The position numbers and the translations under genes were made by a program. DNA of 64,000 nt from JAAYYM01 sp964631375. Lineage in GTDB: Bacteria > Bacillota > Clostridia > Lachnospirales > Lachnospiraceae. Below, in pieces: positions 17,364 through 26,933 of this stretch; positions within the stretch are counted from its first letter, which is position 1; each line of letters begins with the position of its first letter. Below the pieces are notes generated by a model, which saw only the letters and a list, made by a program, of their open reading frames with translations, was not told the DNA's origin and made no database searches. The stretch lies in assembly GCA_964631375.1 (NCBI GenBank), contig CAZVYQ010000002.1, forward strand, positions 62,001-126,000, read 5' to 3'.

Positions 17364-19049
17364 ATGAGAAGTGACAATGTAACAAAAGGTGCACAACAGG
17401 CACCGCACAGATCTTTATTCAATGCACTTGGGCTAACCAAGGAAGAAATGGACAGGCCTTTAATTGGTATTGTCAGCTCCTATAATGAGATCGTACCGGG
17501 CCATATGAATCTTGACAAAATTGTAAATGCCGTAAAGGCAGGGGTCTCTATGGCTGGCGGAACACCGATCGTATTTCCTGCAATTGCAGTCTGTGATGGT
17601 ATTGCAATGGGACATATTGGTATGAAATATTCACTTGTGACAAGGGATTTGATCGCTGATTCTACAGAGTGTATGGCAATTGCACATCAATTTGACGCAC
17701 TTGTCATGGTTCCTAATTGTGATAAAAATGTTCCGGGGCTTTTGATGGCTGCTGCAAGACTGAATATTCCGACCATTTTTGTATCAGGCGGACCAATGTT
17801 AGCAGGATGTGTACAGGGCGAGAAAACGAGCCTCTCCAGTCTGTTTGAAGCAGTAGGAGCACATGCAGCAGGTAAGATAACAACTGAGGAGTTGACGGAA
17901 TTTGAAGAAAAGGCGTGTCCTTCCTGTGGCTCCTGTTCAGGTATGTATACAGCAAATAGTATGAACTGTCTGACAGAGGCACTTGGTATGGCATTAAGAG
18001 GAAACGGAACGATTCCCGCTGTTTATTCAGAGCGTATCAGACTGGCAAAGCATGCCGGAATGAAGATCATGGAATTGTTAGAGAGGGATATCAAGCCTCG
18101 TGACATCATGAATGAAAAAGCATTCATGAATGCTTTGACGATCGATATGGCACTTGGATGTTCCACTAATTCAATGCTTCATTTGCCTGCAATTGCACAT
18201 GAAGCCGGAGTGGATCTGAATGTGGACATTGCAAATGAAATCAGTGCAAGAACTCCTAATCTGTGTCATTTAGCACCTGCAGGACATACTTACATTGAAC
18301 AGTTAAACGCAGCAGGTGGTGTCTATGCAGTCATGAATGAATTGAATAAAAAGGGACTGTTGAACACGGATATGATTACTGCAACCGGAAAAACAGTTGC
18401 AGAAAATATCGATGGATGTATCAATTTGGATCAAAATGTCATCAGACCAATTGAAAATCCATATAGTAAAACCGGTGGTATAGCGATCCTTCGAGGCAAT
18501 CTGGCACCGAATTCAGGTGTTGTTAAGCAGTCTGCTGTTGCACCTGAGATGTTGGTTCATGAAGGACCTGCCCGAGTGTTTGATTGTGAAGAGGATGCAA
18601 TTACTGCAATCAAATCCGGGAAGATTGTTGCAGGAGATGTAGTTGTAATACGATATGAAGGACCTAAGGGAGGCCCTGGAATGAGAGAGATGCTCAATCC
18701 GACGTCTGCTATTGCGGGAATGGGACTTGGTTCATCGGTTGCTCTGATCACAGATGGCAGATTTTCTGGAGCAAGCCGTGGTGCATCTATCGGACATGTG
18801 AGCCCGGAGGCTGCTGTAGGAGGCCCGATTGCAATGGTACATGAGGGGGATATCATTCGAATTAATATCCCTGAGAATAAATTGGATTTTGTGATTTCCG
18901 ACGAAGAATATGCAGCAAGAAAGGCTGCATGGAAGCCAAGAAAACCTCAGGTCACCACAGGATATCTGGCAAGATATGCACAGATGGTAACAAGTGCCGA
19001 CAGAGGTGCCATACTTGAGATGCCGAAAGGAGAATCATCATGCTGTTAA
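17364..19049 (+). CDS. ilvD: Dihydroxy-acid dehydratase
   Basis: Iron-sulfur dehydratase making 2-keto acids for valine and isoleucine. The 561 residues cover the whole family length. Cluster ligands are visible in VPNCDKNVPG and CPSCGSCSGMYTANSMN. PEGPARVFD-like and DGRFSGASRGASIGHVSPEA segments are intact. AGGAGGAG precedes the ATG by 7 bases. Its end overlaps the ilvB start by 10 bases, which implies coupled translation. Confidence 0.97.
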   Translation: MRSDNVTKGAQQAPHRSLFNALGLTKEEMDRPLIGIVSSYNEIVPGHMNLDKIVNAVKAGVSMAGGTPIVFPAIAVCDGIAMGHIGMKYSLVTRDLIADSTECMAIAHQFDALVMVPNCDKNVPGLLMAAARLNIPTIFVSGGPMLAGCVQGEKTSLSSLFEAVGAHAAGKITTEELTEFEEKACPSCGSCSGMYTANSMNCLTEALGMALRGNGTIPAVYSERIRLAKHAGMKIMELLERDIKPRDIMNEKAFMNALTIDMALGCSTNSMLHLPAIAHEAGVDLNVDIANEISARTPNLCHLAPAGHTYIEQLNAAGGVYAVMNELNKKGLLNTDMITATGKTVAENIDGCINLDQNVIRPIENPYSKTGGIAILRGNLAPNSGVVKQSAVAPEMLVHEGPARVFDCEEDAITAIKSGKIVAGDVVVIRYEGPKGGPGMREMLNPTSAIAGMGLGSSVALITDGRFSGASRGASIGHVSPEAAVGGPIAMVHEGDIIRINIPENKLDFVISDEEYAARKAAWKPRKPQVTTGYLARYAQMVTSADRGAILEMPKGESSCC

Positions 19050-20722
19050 CAGGTTCACAGATCGTAATGGAATGTTTAAAGGAACAGGGAGTTGACACTG
19101 TTTTTGGATATCCGGGAGGAACTATCCTGAATATCTATGATGAATTGTATAAATATCGTGATTCAATTAGACATATTCTGACCTCACATGAGCAGGGGGC
19201 TTCTCATGCTGCGGACGGATATGCGAGAGCAACTGGTAAGGCCGGTGTTTGTATGGCAACGAGTGGACCGGGAGCAACGAATCTGGTAACCGGCATCGCA
19301 ACAGCATATATGGATTCTGTACCAATGGTGGCTATCACTGCGAATGTGGTACTTCCGCTTTTGGGAAAGGATACCTTTCAGGAGGTTGATATCGCTGGTG
19401 TGACAATGCCTATCACCAAACATGGATATATCGTTAAGGATATTAATGAACTGGCAGACACACTCAGAAAGGCATTCAGGATTGCCCAGACTGGTAGACC
19501 GGGCCCTGTTTTGGTTGATATCACAAAGGATGTCACTGCAAATAAGACAGAGTTTGTACCTGTAAAGCCTGAGAAGATTGAACGGATTTCGAACTATTCA
19601 GAGGAAGATATTACTGAAGCCATTCGACTGATTGGTGAAAGTAAAAAGCCATACATTTATGTGGGCGGTGGAGCCGTTATCTCTGAGGCCACCAAGGAGG
19701 TCGCTGAATTTGCACATCTAATCGATGCACCGGTATGTGATACCTTGATGGGAAAGGGTGCTTTTGACGGAACTGATGAGCTGTATACCGGAATGATAGG
19801 AATGCATGGTACAAAGACAGCTAATTTTGGAGTCAGCCAGTGTGATCTGTTGATTGCGATCGGTGCAAGATTTTCGGACAGAGTGACCGGGAATGCAAAG
19901 AAATTTGCCCAAAATGCTAAGGTATTGCATATCGATATTGATGCAGCAGAGATTAATAAAAATATTAAATCCACTGCACATATCATCGGTGATGTAAAAG
20001 ATGTGCTATCCGAACTGAACCGGAAACTCACAAAACAGGATCACAATGATTGGATTCAGAAAATACAGGATTACAAAAAGGAATTTCCATTAAAATATCA
20101 GCAGAAAAAACTGACCTGTCCCTATGTGCTTGAGGAGATCTATCGGGTAACAAAAGGAGATGCTATCATCACAACTGATGTAGGACAACATCAAATGTGG
20201 GCAGCACAGTTCTATAAATATACAAAACCACGTACTTTTATTACTTCCGGTGGACTTGGAACGATGGGTTATGGACTGGGAGCATGTATCGGAGCTAAAG
20301 TCGGAAAGCCTGACAAGACAGTGATCAATATTGCAGGTGACGGATGTTTCAGAATGAATATGAATGAACTGGCAACTGCCAGCAGATATCAGATCCCGAT
20401 CATAGAAGTCGTAATTAACAATCATGTGCTCGGAATGGTTCGTCAGTGGCAGACTCTGTTCTATGAGGGCAGATATTCCAACACAGTACTGGAGGACAAG
20501 GTTGATTTTGTTAAGGTAGCAGAGGCCCTTGGATGTGAAGCAATCAGAGTCTCCACAAAGGAAGAGGTGGCACCGGCGATTGAAAAAGCCATTGCAATGA
20601 AGAAGCCTGTTGTGATAGAATGTATGATTGACAGTGATGACAAAGTATTTCCTATGGTTCCTGCCGGGGCAGCAATTGATGAAGCGTTTGATGCTGATGA
20701 TCTGAAGGATATCGTGGATTAG
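19040..20722 (+). CDS. ilvB: Acetolactate synthase, large subunit
   Basis: TPP-dependent condensation of pyruvate to acetolactate or acetohydroxybutyrate. The 560 residues cover the three domains: N-terminal TPP-binding with GYPGGTILNIYDEL and the catalytic Glu in TSHEQGASHAADGYAR, the middle FAD domain (IGARFSDRVTGN), and the C-terminal TPP/Mg motif GDGCFRMNMNELATA ending in NN. AAGGAGAA lies upstream, inside ilvD. No ilvN/ilvH regulatory subunit follows, so the small subunit is either elsewhere or absent. Confidence 0.95.
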   Translation: MLLTGSQIVMECLKEQGVDTVFGYPGGTILNIYDELYKYRDSIRHILTSHEQGASHAADGYARATGKAGVCMATSGPGATNLVTGIATAYMDSVPMVAITANVVLPLLGKDTFQEVDIAGVTMPITKHGYIVKDINELADTLRKAFRIAQTGRPGPVLVDITKDVTANKTEFVPVKPEKIERISNYSEEDITEAIRLIGESKKPYIYVGGGAVISEATKEVAEFAHLIDAPVCDTLMGKGAFDGTDELYTGMIGMHGTKTANFGVSQCDLLIAIGARFSDRVTGNAKKFAQNAKVLHIDIDAAEINKNIKSTAHIIGDVKDVLSELNRKLTKQDHNDWIQKIQDYKKEFPLKYQQKKLTCPYVLEEIYRVTKGDAIITTDVGQHQMWAAQFYKYTKPRTFITSGGLGTMGYGLGACIGAKVGKPDKTVINIAGDGCFRMNMNELATASRYQIPIIEVVINNHVLGMVRQWQTLFYEGRYSNTVLEDKVDFVKVAEALGCEAIRVSTKEEVAPAIEKAIAMKKPVVIECMIDSDDKVFPMVPAGAAIDEAFDADDLKDIVD

Positions 20723-20760
20723 GAAAGCAATGTCGATTTTATGAGGGGAACCGCATACGA

Positions 20761-22176
20761 ATGATCAGGAAAACAGCTAAGATATGTGCGATCGTAGTAG
20801 GTGCATTGCTTTTGCTTTCCGTGGCTGCATATATTGCTCTGGGGTTTTATTATAATCCATTTTATACATATGGCACATGGATCAACGGTATATATTGTAC
20901 CGGACTGGATGCTGCAACAGTCAATCAAAAATTGATTGACTCAGAACAGGATTTTGTATTGACGATCCAGGAAGCTGACGGAAAAAAAGAGCAGATCGAA
21001 GGAAAAAGCATCGGATATTCTCTCGATTATTCAGAAGCATTATTTGGTATCAAAAAGCGTCAAAACCCCTTTAACTGGGGATATTATGTTTTCTATCCAT
21101 TGCAAGAAAAGATTACCCCGAAGGTGAGTTATGATGATAACCTTTTACAGGAACAGATCGAACAGCTTCAATGTTATCATCTGGAGGAGCAAAATCAAAA
21201 GCTCACTCCCCAAATTAAGAAGAAGGGTTCTCTGTATCAGTTGATAGATGAAAGAACTGAAATCATTGATCAGGATAAGACCATCAAGATCATACGTGAT
21301 GCTGTTTTATCAGGAAAAAGAGTCGTTTCTCTGACAGACAGTAATTGTTATATTCCGTTTGAGATGTCTGAGCAAGACAAGAGAATTTATGAGCTTTGGA
21401 AACAGATTGATCGCATTCAAAATTCGAAGATTGTTTATCAGGATGCTGCTCTTGAATTGACATTGGATGGAACAGAAGCAATCAAGTGGCTTCAGATGGA
21501 TGAACAGGGTGACTTTATTCTGGATCATGGAAGTCCGGTACTGGATCGGGAACAGATAGAGAAATACACTGAAAAAATAGCAGCAAAATTTGATTCAAAT
21601 GGGAATGTTCGGACTTGGATTCGAAATGACGGTAAGGTAGTCACCATTCATTCCAAAGGGAAGGGATATCGTGTCGATTGTGAAGCTGAAGCAGCTGAGA
21701 TTTTGAGTACGATCACAACCGGAAATAAACGTACGCGTCTTCCGATTTATGCTGTCAAGGGTGAGCCACGAGAAGCAATCGATATGGGCGATACTTATAT
21801 TGAGATAGACATGACGGCTCAAAAGTTATATTATTACAAGAATAAACAACAGGTATTTGAATCAGATATTGTGACCGGGAATGTGTCAAGACGGCACAGC
21901 ACACCAGAGGCGGTGTGCGAGATTTATTATATGCAGAAGAACAGGACACTTCACGGTGCGGATTATGAATCGTTTGTATATTACTGGATGGCAGTCAAAG
22001 GACACATTGGCATACATGATGCAACCTGGCGTGATGAATTTGGAGGAGATATATACAAAACAGCAGGTTCTCATGGATGTATCAACATTCCAAAGAAGAA
22101 GGCGGCCGAGCTTTATCAAATCGTAGAAGTAGGTACGCCTGTAATCATGTATTATCTGGATGATGAATCTGAGTAA
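20761..22176 (+). CDS. Membrane-anchored L,D-transpeptidase (YkuD) with PG-binding domains
   Basis: A 471-residue envelope enzyme likely making 3-3 peptidoglycan cross-links. Residues 6-30 form a membrane anchor. The middle (about 35-330) resembles tandem PG_binding_4 domains. The C-terminal YkuD domain holds HIGIHDATW and SHGCINIP, with catalytic Cys at residue 440. TYIEIDMTAQKLYYYKN marks the start of the catalytic domain. The ATG is 11 bases after GAGGGGA. It lies 38 bases after ilvB with no terminator between and may be read from the same transcript, though the functions are unrelated. Confidence 0.9.
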   Translation: MIRKTAKICAIVVGALLLLSVAAYIALGFYYNPFYTYGTWINGIYCTGLDAATVNQKLIDSEQDFVLTIQEADGKKEQIEGKSIGYSLDYSEALFGIKKRQNPFNWGYYVFYPLQEKITPKVSYDDNLLQEQIEQLQCYHLEEQNQKLTPQIKKKGSLYQLIDERTEIIDQDKTIKIIRDAVLSGKRVVSLTDSNCYIPFEMSEQDKRIYELWKQIDRIQNSKIVYQDAALELTLDGTEAIKWLQMDEQGDFILDHGSPVLDREQIEKYTEKIAAKFDSNGNVRTWIRNDGKVVTIHSKGKGYRVDCEAEAAEILSTITTGNKRTRLPIYAVKGEPREAIDMGDTYIEIDMTAQKLYYYKNKQQVFESDIVTGNVSRRHSTPEAVCEIYYMQKNRTLHGADYESFVYYWMAVKGHIGIHDATWRDEFGGDIYKTAGSHGCINIPKKKAAELYQIVEVGTPVIMYYLDDESE

Positions 22177-22221
22177 TCATGACTGAAAGAGATAAAAATG
22201 AAACAAGGAGGAGATAGAAAG

Positions 22222-23304
22222 ATGAAAAGAATTTATAACTTTTCAGCAGGCCCCGCAGTTCTGCCTGAAGAAGTACTAAAAGAAGCTGCAGATGAGATGT
22301 TGGATTATCAGGGCTGTGGAATGTCAGTCATGGAGATGAGTCATCGATCTAAGACCTATGATCATATCATCAAAGAAGCTGAAGCAGATTTGCGTGATGT
22401 CATGAATATTCCTGATAATTATAAAGTGCTTTTCTTACAGGGCGGAGCAAGTCAGCAGTTTGCCATGATTCCGATGAACCTGATGAAAAACAAGGTTGCT
22501 GATTATATCATTACGGGTCAGTGGTCTAAGAAGGCATGGAAAGAAGCATCTATCTATGGTAAAGCAAATGCAGTGGCATCCAGTGAAGATAAGAAATTTT
22601 CTTATATTCCGGATTGTTCGGATCTTCCGATTTCGGATGATGCTGACTATGTATATATTTGTGAGAACAATACGATCTACGGTACAAAGTTCAAACAGCT
22701 TCCGAATACCAAGGGCAAGACTTTGGTTGCAGATGTGTCCTCATGTTTTTTGTCTGAGCCTGTTGATGTTACGAAGTATGGCTTAATCTATGGTGGTGTT
22801 CAAAAGAACATCGGACCTGCCGGTGTTGTAATCGTGATCATCAGAGAGGATTTGATTACAGAAGATACCTTACCCGGAACACCAACCATGTTGAAATTTA
22901 AGACACATTCTGACGCAGATTCACTTTATAATACGCCCCCGGCATATGGTATATATATTTGTGGAAAAGTATTTAAGTGGATTAAAAAGATGGGCGGTCT
23001 GACCGTTATGAAGGAACGTAACGAGAAAAAGGCAAAGGTTCTGTATGATTTTCTTGATCAAAGCAAACTGTTCAAGGGTACAGTAGAAAAGGATTCTCGT
23101 TCTTTAATGAATGTTCCGTTTGTGACCGGAAGCGAAGAATTGGATGCCAAGTTTGTAAAGGAAGCTAAAGAGGCCGGCTTTGAGAGCTTAAAAGGACACA
23201 GAAGTGTGGGCGGTATGAGAGCCAGCATCTATAATGCAATGCCGATCGAGGGTGTTGAAGCTTTGGTTGCCTTCATGAAGAAGTTTGAGGAGGAAAACGC
23301 ATAA
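22222..23304 (+). CDS. serC: Phosphoserine aminotransferase
   Basis: PLP enzyme converting 3-phosphohydroxypyruvate to phosphoserine. It is 360 residues from the ATG at 22222, which has AAGGAGGA 9 bases upstream; an ATG at 22198 adds eight non-conserved residues. The features are YNFSAGPAVLPEEVL, GMSVMEMSHRS, LQGGASQQFAMIPMNL, the PLP lysine in YGGVQKNIGPAG, and GHRSVGGMRASIYNA near the end. Its stop overlaps the serA ATG by one base. Confidence 0.96.
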   Translation: MKRIYNFSAGPAVLPEEVLKEAADEMLDYQGCGMSVMEMSHRSKTYDHIIKEAEADLRDVMNIPDNYKVLFLQGGASQQFAMIPMNLMKNKVADYIITGQWSKKAWKEASIYGKANAVASSEDKKFSYIPDCSDLPISDDADYVYICENNTIYGTKFKQLPNTKGKTLVADVSSCFLSEPVDVTKYGLIYGGVQKNIGPAGVVIVIIREDLITEDTLPGTPTMLKFKTHSDADSLYNTPPAYGIYICGKVFKWIKKMGGLTVMKERNEKKAKVLYDFLDQSKLFKGTVEKDSRSLMNVPFVTGSEELDAKFVKEAKEAGFESLKGHRSVGGMRASIYNAMPIEGVEALVAFMKKFEEENA

Positions 23305-24467
23305 TGTTTAAGTATAATTGTCTGAATCCAATCGCACAGGTAGGACTTGATCGTTTTAATGAGAGTTATCAGAAGTGTGATGATATCAAAGACGCAGACG
23401 GAGTTTTAGTCAGAAGTGCTTCCATGCATGATCTGGAACTGCCGGAGAATCTTTTGGCAATTGCAAGAGCAGGTGCCGGTGTCAATAATATTCCACTTGA
23501 TGTGTGTGCACAAAAAGGAATCGTCGTGTTTAATACACCGGGTGCAAATGCCAATGGTGTTAAGGAACTTGTGATTGCAGGACTATTGTTAGCATCCAGA
23601 GATATTGTCGGTGGTATCAACTGGGTAACTTCACAGGCCGGTAATCCGGACATTGCAAAACTCGCAGAAAAGGAAAAGAAGAACTTTGCAGGTCATGAGA
23701 TACAAGATAAAAAACTTGGGATCATAGGTCTCGGGGCCATTGGTGTGAGAGTTGCAAATGTGGCTAAGCATCTGGGTATGGAGGTTTATGGATATGATCC
23801 TTATATTTCTGTAGATGCAGCTTGGAATCTTTCCAGAGATATCAAGCATGTACTGAATGTAGATGAAATCTATGAGCAATGTGATTTTATTACAATTCAT
23901 GTTCCATTGATGGACGCAACCAAGGGTTCCATCAATAAAGAAGCAATCTCAAAAATGAAGGATGGTGTTGTGATTCTGAATTTTGCAAGAGATCTGCTTG
24001 CAAATGAAGAGGATGTAATTGCTGCATTAAAGTCAGGTAAGATCAAAAAGTATGTTTCTGATTTTCCGAATCCGACTACAGCAGGTGTTGAAGGCTGTAT
24101 CGTAATCCCTCATTTGGGAGCATCAACAGAGGAATCAGAGGATAATTGTGCAAAGATGGCAGTTAAGGAATTGAAGAATTACCTTGAAAATGGTAACATT
24201 AACAATTCAGTCAACTTCCCGAACTGCGACATGGGTGTATGCAATAATGTCGGAAGAATTGCAATTATGCATAAGAACGTAGCCAATATGATTACAAAGT
24301 TTACAGCTACATTCGGTGATTTGGGGATCAACATTTCTGATATGGTTAATAAATCAAAAGGTGAATATGCATACACAATGTTAGATGTTGAAGTACCTGT
24401 ATCAGATGAAATAGTAAAGAAGTTAGAAGCAATAGATGGTGTCATTCGTGTCAGAGTCGTAAAATAA
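23304..24467 (+). CDS. serA: D-3-phosphoglycerate dehydrogenase with ACT domain
   Basis: First step of serine synthesis from 3-phosphoglycerate. The protein is 387 residues. The NAD site is LGIIGLGAIGVRVANVA, the catalytic Glu/His region includes PHLGASTEESEDNCA, and a short ACT domain (YTMLDVEVPVSDEIVKKLEAIDGVIRVRVV) closes the protein, so serine feedback is possible. GAGGAGGA inside serC serves as ribosome site. This is the short form lacking the intervening allosteric domain. No serB phosphatase is in the window. Confidence 0.94.
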   Translation: MFKYNCLNPIAQVGLDRFNESYQKCDDIKDADGVLVRSASMHDLELPENLLAIARAGAGVNNIPLDVCAQKGIVVFNTPGANANGVKELVIAGLLLASRDIVGGINWVTSQAGNPDIAKLAEKEKKNFAGHEIQDKKLGIIGLGAIGVRVANVAKHLGMEVYGYDPYISVDAAWNLSRDIKHVLNVDEIYEQCDFITIHVPLMDATKGSINKEAISKMKDGVVILNFARDLLANEEDVIAALKSGKIKKYVSDFPNPTTAGVEGCIVIPHLGASTEESEDNCAKMAVKELKNYLENGNINNSVNFPNCDMGVCNNVGRIAIMHKNVANMITKFTATFGDLGINISDMVNKSKGEYAYTMLDVEVPVSDEIVKKLEAIDGVIRVRVVK

Positions 24468-24481
24468 TTGATTGAGTCAAT

Positions 24482-24517
24482 GGACTTGATATCCTTAAGG
24501 ATATTGAGTCCTTTTTC
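24482..24517 (+). terminator. Intrinsic terminator after serA
   Basis: A 13-bp stem (24482-24494 with 24499-24511, two G-U pairs) with a TTAA loop is followed by TTTTTCTTT. It closes the serC-serA transcript. Confidence 0.88.
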
Positions 24518-24531
24518 TTTCAGGTGAATTA

Positions 24532-24540
24532 TGGTATAAT
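24532..24540 (+). promoter_or_regulatory. Extended -10 promoter for the surface protein gene
   Basis: TGGTATAAT at 24532-24540 is an extended -10 with a perfect TATAAT. No good -35 is seen, only a T-rich stretch that overlaps the serA terminator tail. The leader of about 65 bases contains no recognisable RNA element. Confidence 0.55.
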
Positions 24541-24613
24541 TTAATTGTTGAGAGAATTGCGGATCTAGAGGTTCGGTTTGAGTAACGTAAGATCATATTA
24601 GGAGGTTTAAGGT

Positions 24614-26509
24614 TTGCGACAAATGAGATTCAGATGGACTGTGATTATATTATGTATGATCGTTGGACTGATTTTAATCAATCAGGAGTATGTTGCTGCC
24701 GAGAAGCAGCCTATGCCAAATGCGGAATTTAATGCCTCAGACCTTACCTTGAGTCAATTACGTGTCGGGTATGTTTTTTCATTTGATGGTGGAAGCAACT
24801 GGAGTTTGATACAGGATTCCTGGATGAATTCGATTACCTTATCCGAAAATGATGTTAATAATGCATTGGCACACGGTATATTGGTTAAAATGACCGGTGA
24901 CGGAGTTAACACGTTTGAATCAGATGTTCTATGTATTGTTTTAAACAAAGCCAATACTCCGAATAATGTCCAAACAGTTGCACCGACAGACAATGGAAAT
25001 AGTGGGAAAATCACTAATGTCAATCAATCCATGCAGTATAAAAAAGAGACAGATGGAAATTGGTCAGATGTTCCTGATACTACAATTTCAAACCTGGCAC
25101 CGGGAACGTACCAGATTCGTACAAAGGGTAGTGGGACAACATTAGCAAGTGATACGATATCTGTAACAATCAATCCCTATGATCCTACAAAAGGGTTACC
25201 GAGACAGCCTATACCTGGAGCGAATTTTGATGCTCATACAATGATGCTTTCTAACATTACTGGGGTTAATTATTCTTTGAATGGTGGGAACAATTGGATT
25301 ACTGCAAATGCAGATCAGGTAACGCTGAATCTGGCCGATCTGCATCCTGAAAATGGAATCAAATTATACAGACCAGGAAATGGTTCCACCAATGCGGATT
25401 CAGAGATTCAAACAATCAATCTGTCAAAGGCAACACCTCCAATTGGAATCAGTGCATTAAGTGCTACTGAGAATGCACAGGGAATCATGAATGGCGTCAG
25501 TCCACAGATGGAATATATGCCTCAGGGAGCAAACACATGGAGTAATATTACATCATATCAGATAACAGTTCCGGCGGGTGTATATTTTGTGCGTACACAG
25601 GGTGCATATACGACCTTACCAAGTGATGCGGTAGAGGTAATGATTGATATGGCTCAAACACCTGTGGAGAGTGCTCCGGTAACTGTTACAGATGAGGAGG
25701 ATCAGATCAATGATCTTGATAACTCAGAGGCTTCAACTGAGATAGAAGAGGCAGAGGCACCCAGAGAGTTTGTGCGTGCGTCTGTAACCGGACCAAGTAT
25801 TGTGGATCAAAATAACATCAGGGGATGGGATGCGATTATTGATCATATTACAGACGAACCGATGTGTCTGAATATGAATGGGACAACAGAAGTTCCGATG
25901 GAAGCATTAAAAGCAATCAAGCAAAACGATTCTGAACTGATACTTGGTATGGATGACAGGATTTTTTGGGATATCAAGGGTGATTCGATCATTGAACCCA
26001 AGGATATTAATCTGGCTGTGCTTGGAAGTATCAATGCAGTAGATGATGAAACCTTAAAAACATTAGAATCTGACAGAAATCTATATCATCAGTTTTCACT
26101 CGTGCACGATGGAAACTTTGGATTTACCGGGACTCTTACTATTTTTATTGATAATAAAGATGCAGGGAAATATGCAAACCTGTTTTATTATCATTCTGCA
26201 GACCGTTCGATGGAATATGTGGATACCTGTATGATAGATGCAACAGGAAATGCCAACTTTATCATGAATCATGCGTCTTCTTATGTGATCACAGTCAATC
26301 GGGTCAAGTATACAGGGGGAACTACTTCAAATGCACATCAAATCAAGCCTGTGTCCTCAGACAAAGTTTTTTCAGGAGACAAACAAGAAAAAGCACCAAT
26401 CAAATGGATTGCTGCTTTTGTTGCCTTGATCTTATTAAGTCTGTTTGCCATAATTCTGGTGTTAAAACGGGAAACAAACAAGAATCGTAAAAGAAAACAT
26501 CGAAAATGA
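24614..26509 (+). CDS. Repeat-containing membrane-anchored surface protein, function unknown
   Basis: A 631-residue exported protein. A signal sequence spans about 5-29. Two tandem units follow (about 34-188 and 199-344), each with two sub-domains: one opens with PNAEFNASDLTLS or PGANFDAHTMMLS and holds an SFDGGSNW/SLNGGNNW turn, and the second has the M-[QE]-Y...W...APGTY-type fold ending in SD.ISV/SDAVEV. An acidic linker (356-385) leads to a beta-rich C-terminal domain (about 390-562) ending in NHASSYVITV. A membrane helix (597-617) and a very basic tail follow. The start is TTG, 8 bases after AGGAGG (24600-24605). A stalk-like adhesion or envelope role is inferred only. Confidence 0.75.
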   Translation: MRQMRFRWTVIILCMIVGLILINQEYVAAEKQPMPNAEFNASDLTLSQLRVGYVFSFDGGSNWSLIQDSWMNSITLSENDVNNALAHGILVKMTGDGVNTFESDVLCIVLNKANTPNNVQTVAPTDNGNSGKITNVNQSMQYKKETDGNWSDVPDTTISNLAPGTYQIRTKGSGTTLASDTISVTINPYDPTKGLPRQPIPGANFDAHTMMLSNITGVNYSLNGGNNWITANADQVTLNLADLHPENGIKLYRPGNGSTNADSEIQTINLSKATPPIGISALSATENAQGIMNGVSPQMEYMPQGANTWSNITSYQITVPAGVYFVRTQGAYTTLPSDAVEVMIDMAQTPVESAPVTVTDEEDQINDLDNSEASTEIEEAEAPREFVRASVTGPSIVDQNNIRGWDAIIDHITDEPMCLNMNGTTEVPMEALKAIKQNDSELILGMDDRIFWDIKGDSIIEPKDINLAVLGSINAVDDETLKTLESDRNLYHQFSLVHDGNFGFTGTLTIFIDNKDAGKYANLFYYHSADRSMEYVDTCMIDATGNANFIMNHASSYVITVNRVKYTGGTTSNAHQIKPVSSDKVFSGDKQEKAPIKWIAAFVALILLSLFAIILVLKRETNKNRKRKHRK

Positions 26510-26779
26510 TCAGGTATTGATATCACCGTATGGAGACGGATTTCCAAGTTCACTTCTGAACTTTCGTTCTCTTTCTACAGATGCTTCACTTGCAAGATCC
26601 ATATACTGAACAAAAATATCCTCAACAGATTGTTTTCTTTCAGCAGCGATCTGCTCCAATAAAGGTTTTAATTTGTCCAGTTGAAAGGAAACCTGTGTTT
26701 TTTGCGGATCTATATCACTTAGTACTTCATCTGCATAATGATTGATACGATCTAATAATTCCTTGTCATCAGCCGTCAT
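26510..26779 (-). CDS. Small conserved-looking protein of unknown function
   Basis: An 89-residue charged, mostly helical protein that I do not recognise. It has no membrane segment or signal. AAGGAGA precedes the ATG at good spacing, and a credible extended -10 promoter lies upstream, so it is very likely a real gene. Its stop codon directly abuts the stop of the convergent surface-protein gene (TGA/TCA), leaving no space for a terminator. Confidence 0.65.
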   Translation of the reverse strand: MTADDKELLDRINHYADEVLSDIDPQKTQVSFQLDKLKPLLEQIAAERKQSVEDIFVQYMDLASEASVERERKFRSELGNPSPYGDINT

Positions 26780-26811
26780 GATTCATTTCTCCTTTCAGAT
26801 TTTATGATGTA

Positions 26812-26840
26812 AGTGTAGCATAAAACACTAGGTGATACAA
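26812..26840 (-). promoter_or_regulatory. Predicted promoter for the 89-residue gene
   Basis: On the minus strand TTGTAT (26835-26840) and TACACT (26812-26817) are 17 bases apart, with TGC just before the -10 (extended -10). An AGTGT/ACACT inverted repeat with an 8-base loop overlaps the -10 and could be an operator. Confidence 0.5.
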
Positions 26841-26873
26841 GAGAGGAGAGGTGATCGTAGCCTGTATTTTGGG

Positions 26874-26902
26874 TTGTATCAACTAGAAAATTTTGATAAA
26901 AT
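26874..26902 (+). promoter_or_regulatory. Predicted promoter for the DUF1015 gene
   Basis: TTGTAT (26874-26879) and TAAAAT (26897-26902) are 17 bases apart, about 30 bases before the ATG at 26934. Confidence 0.6.
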
Positions 26903-26933
26903 AAAACTATACTTTTGTAGAGGAGACATAACA

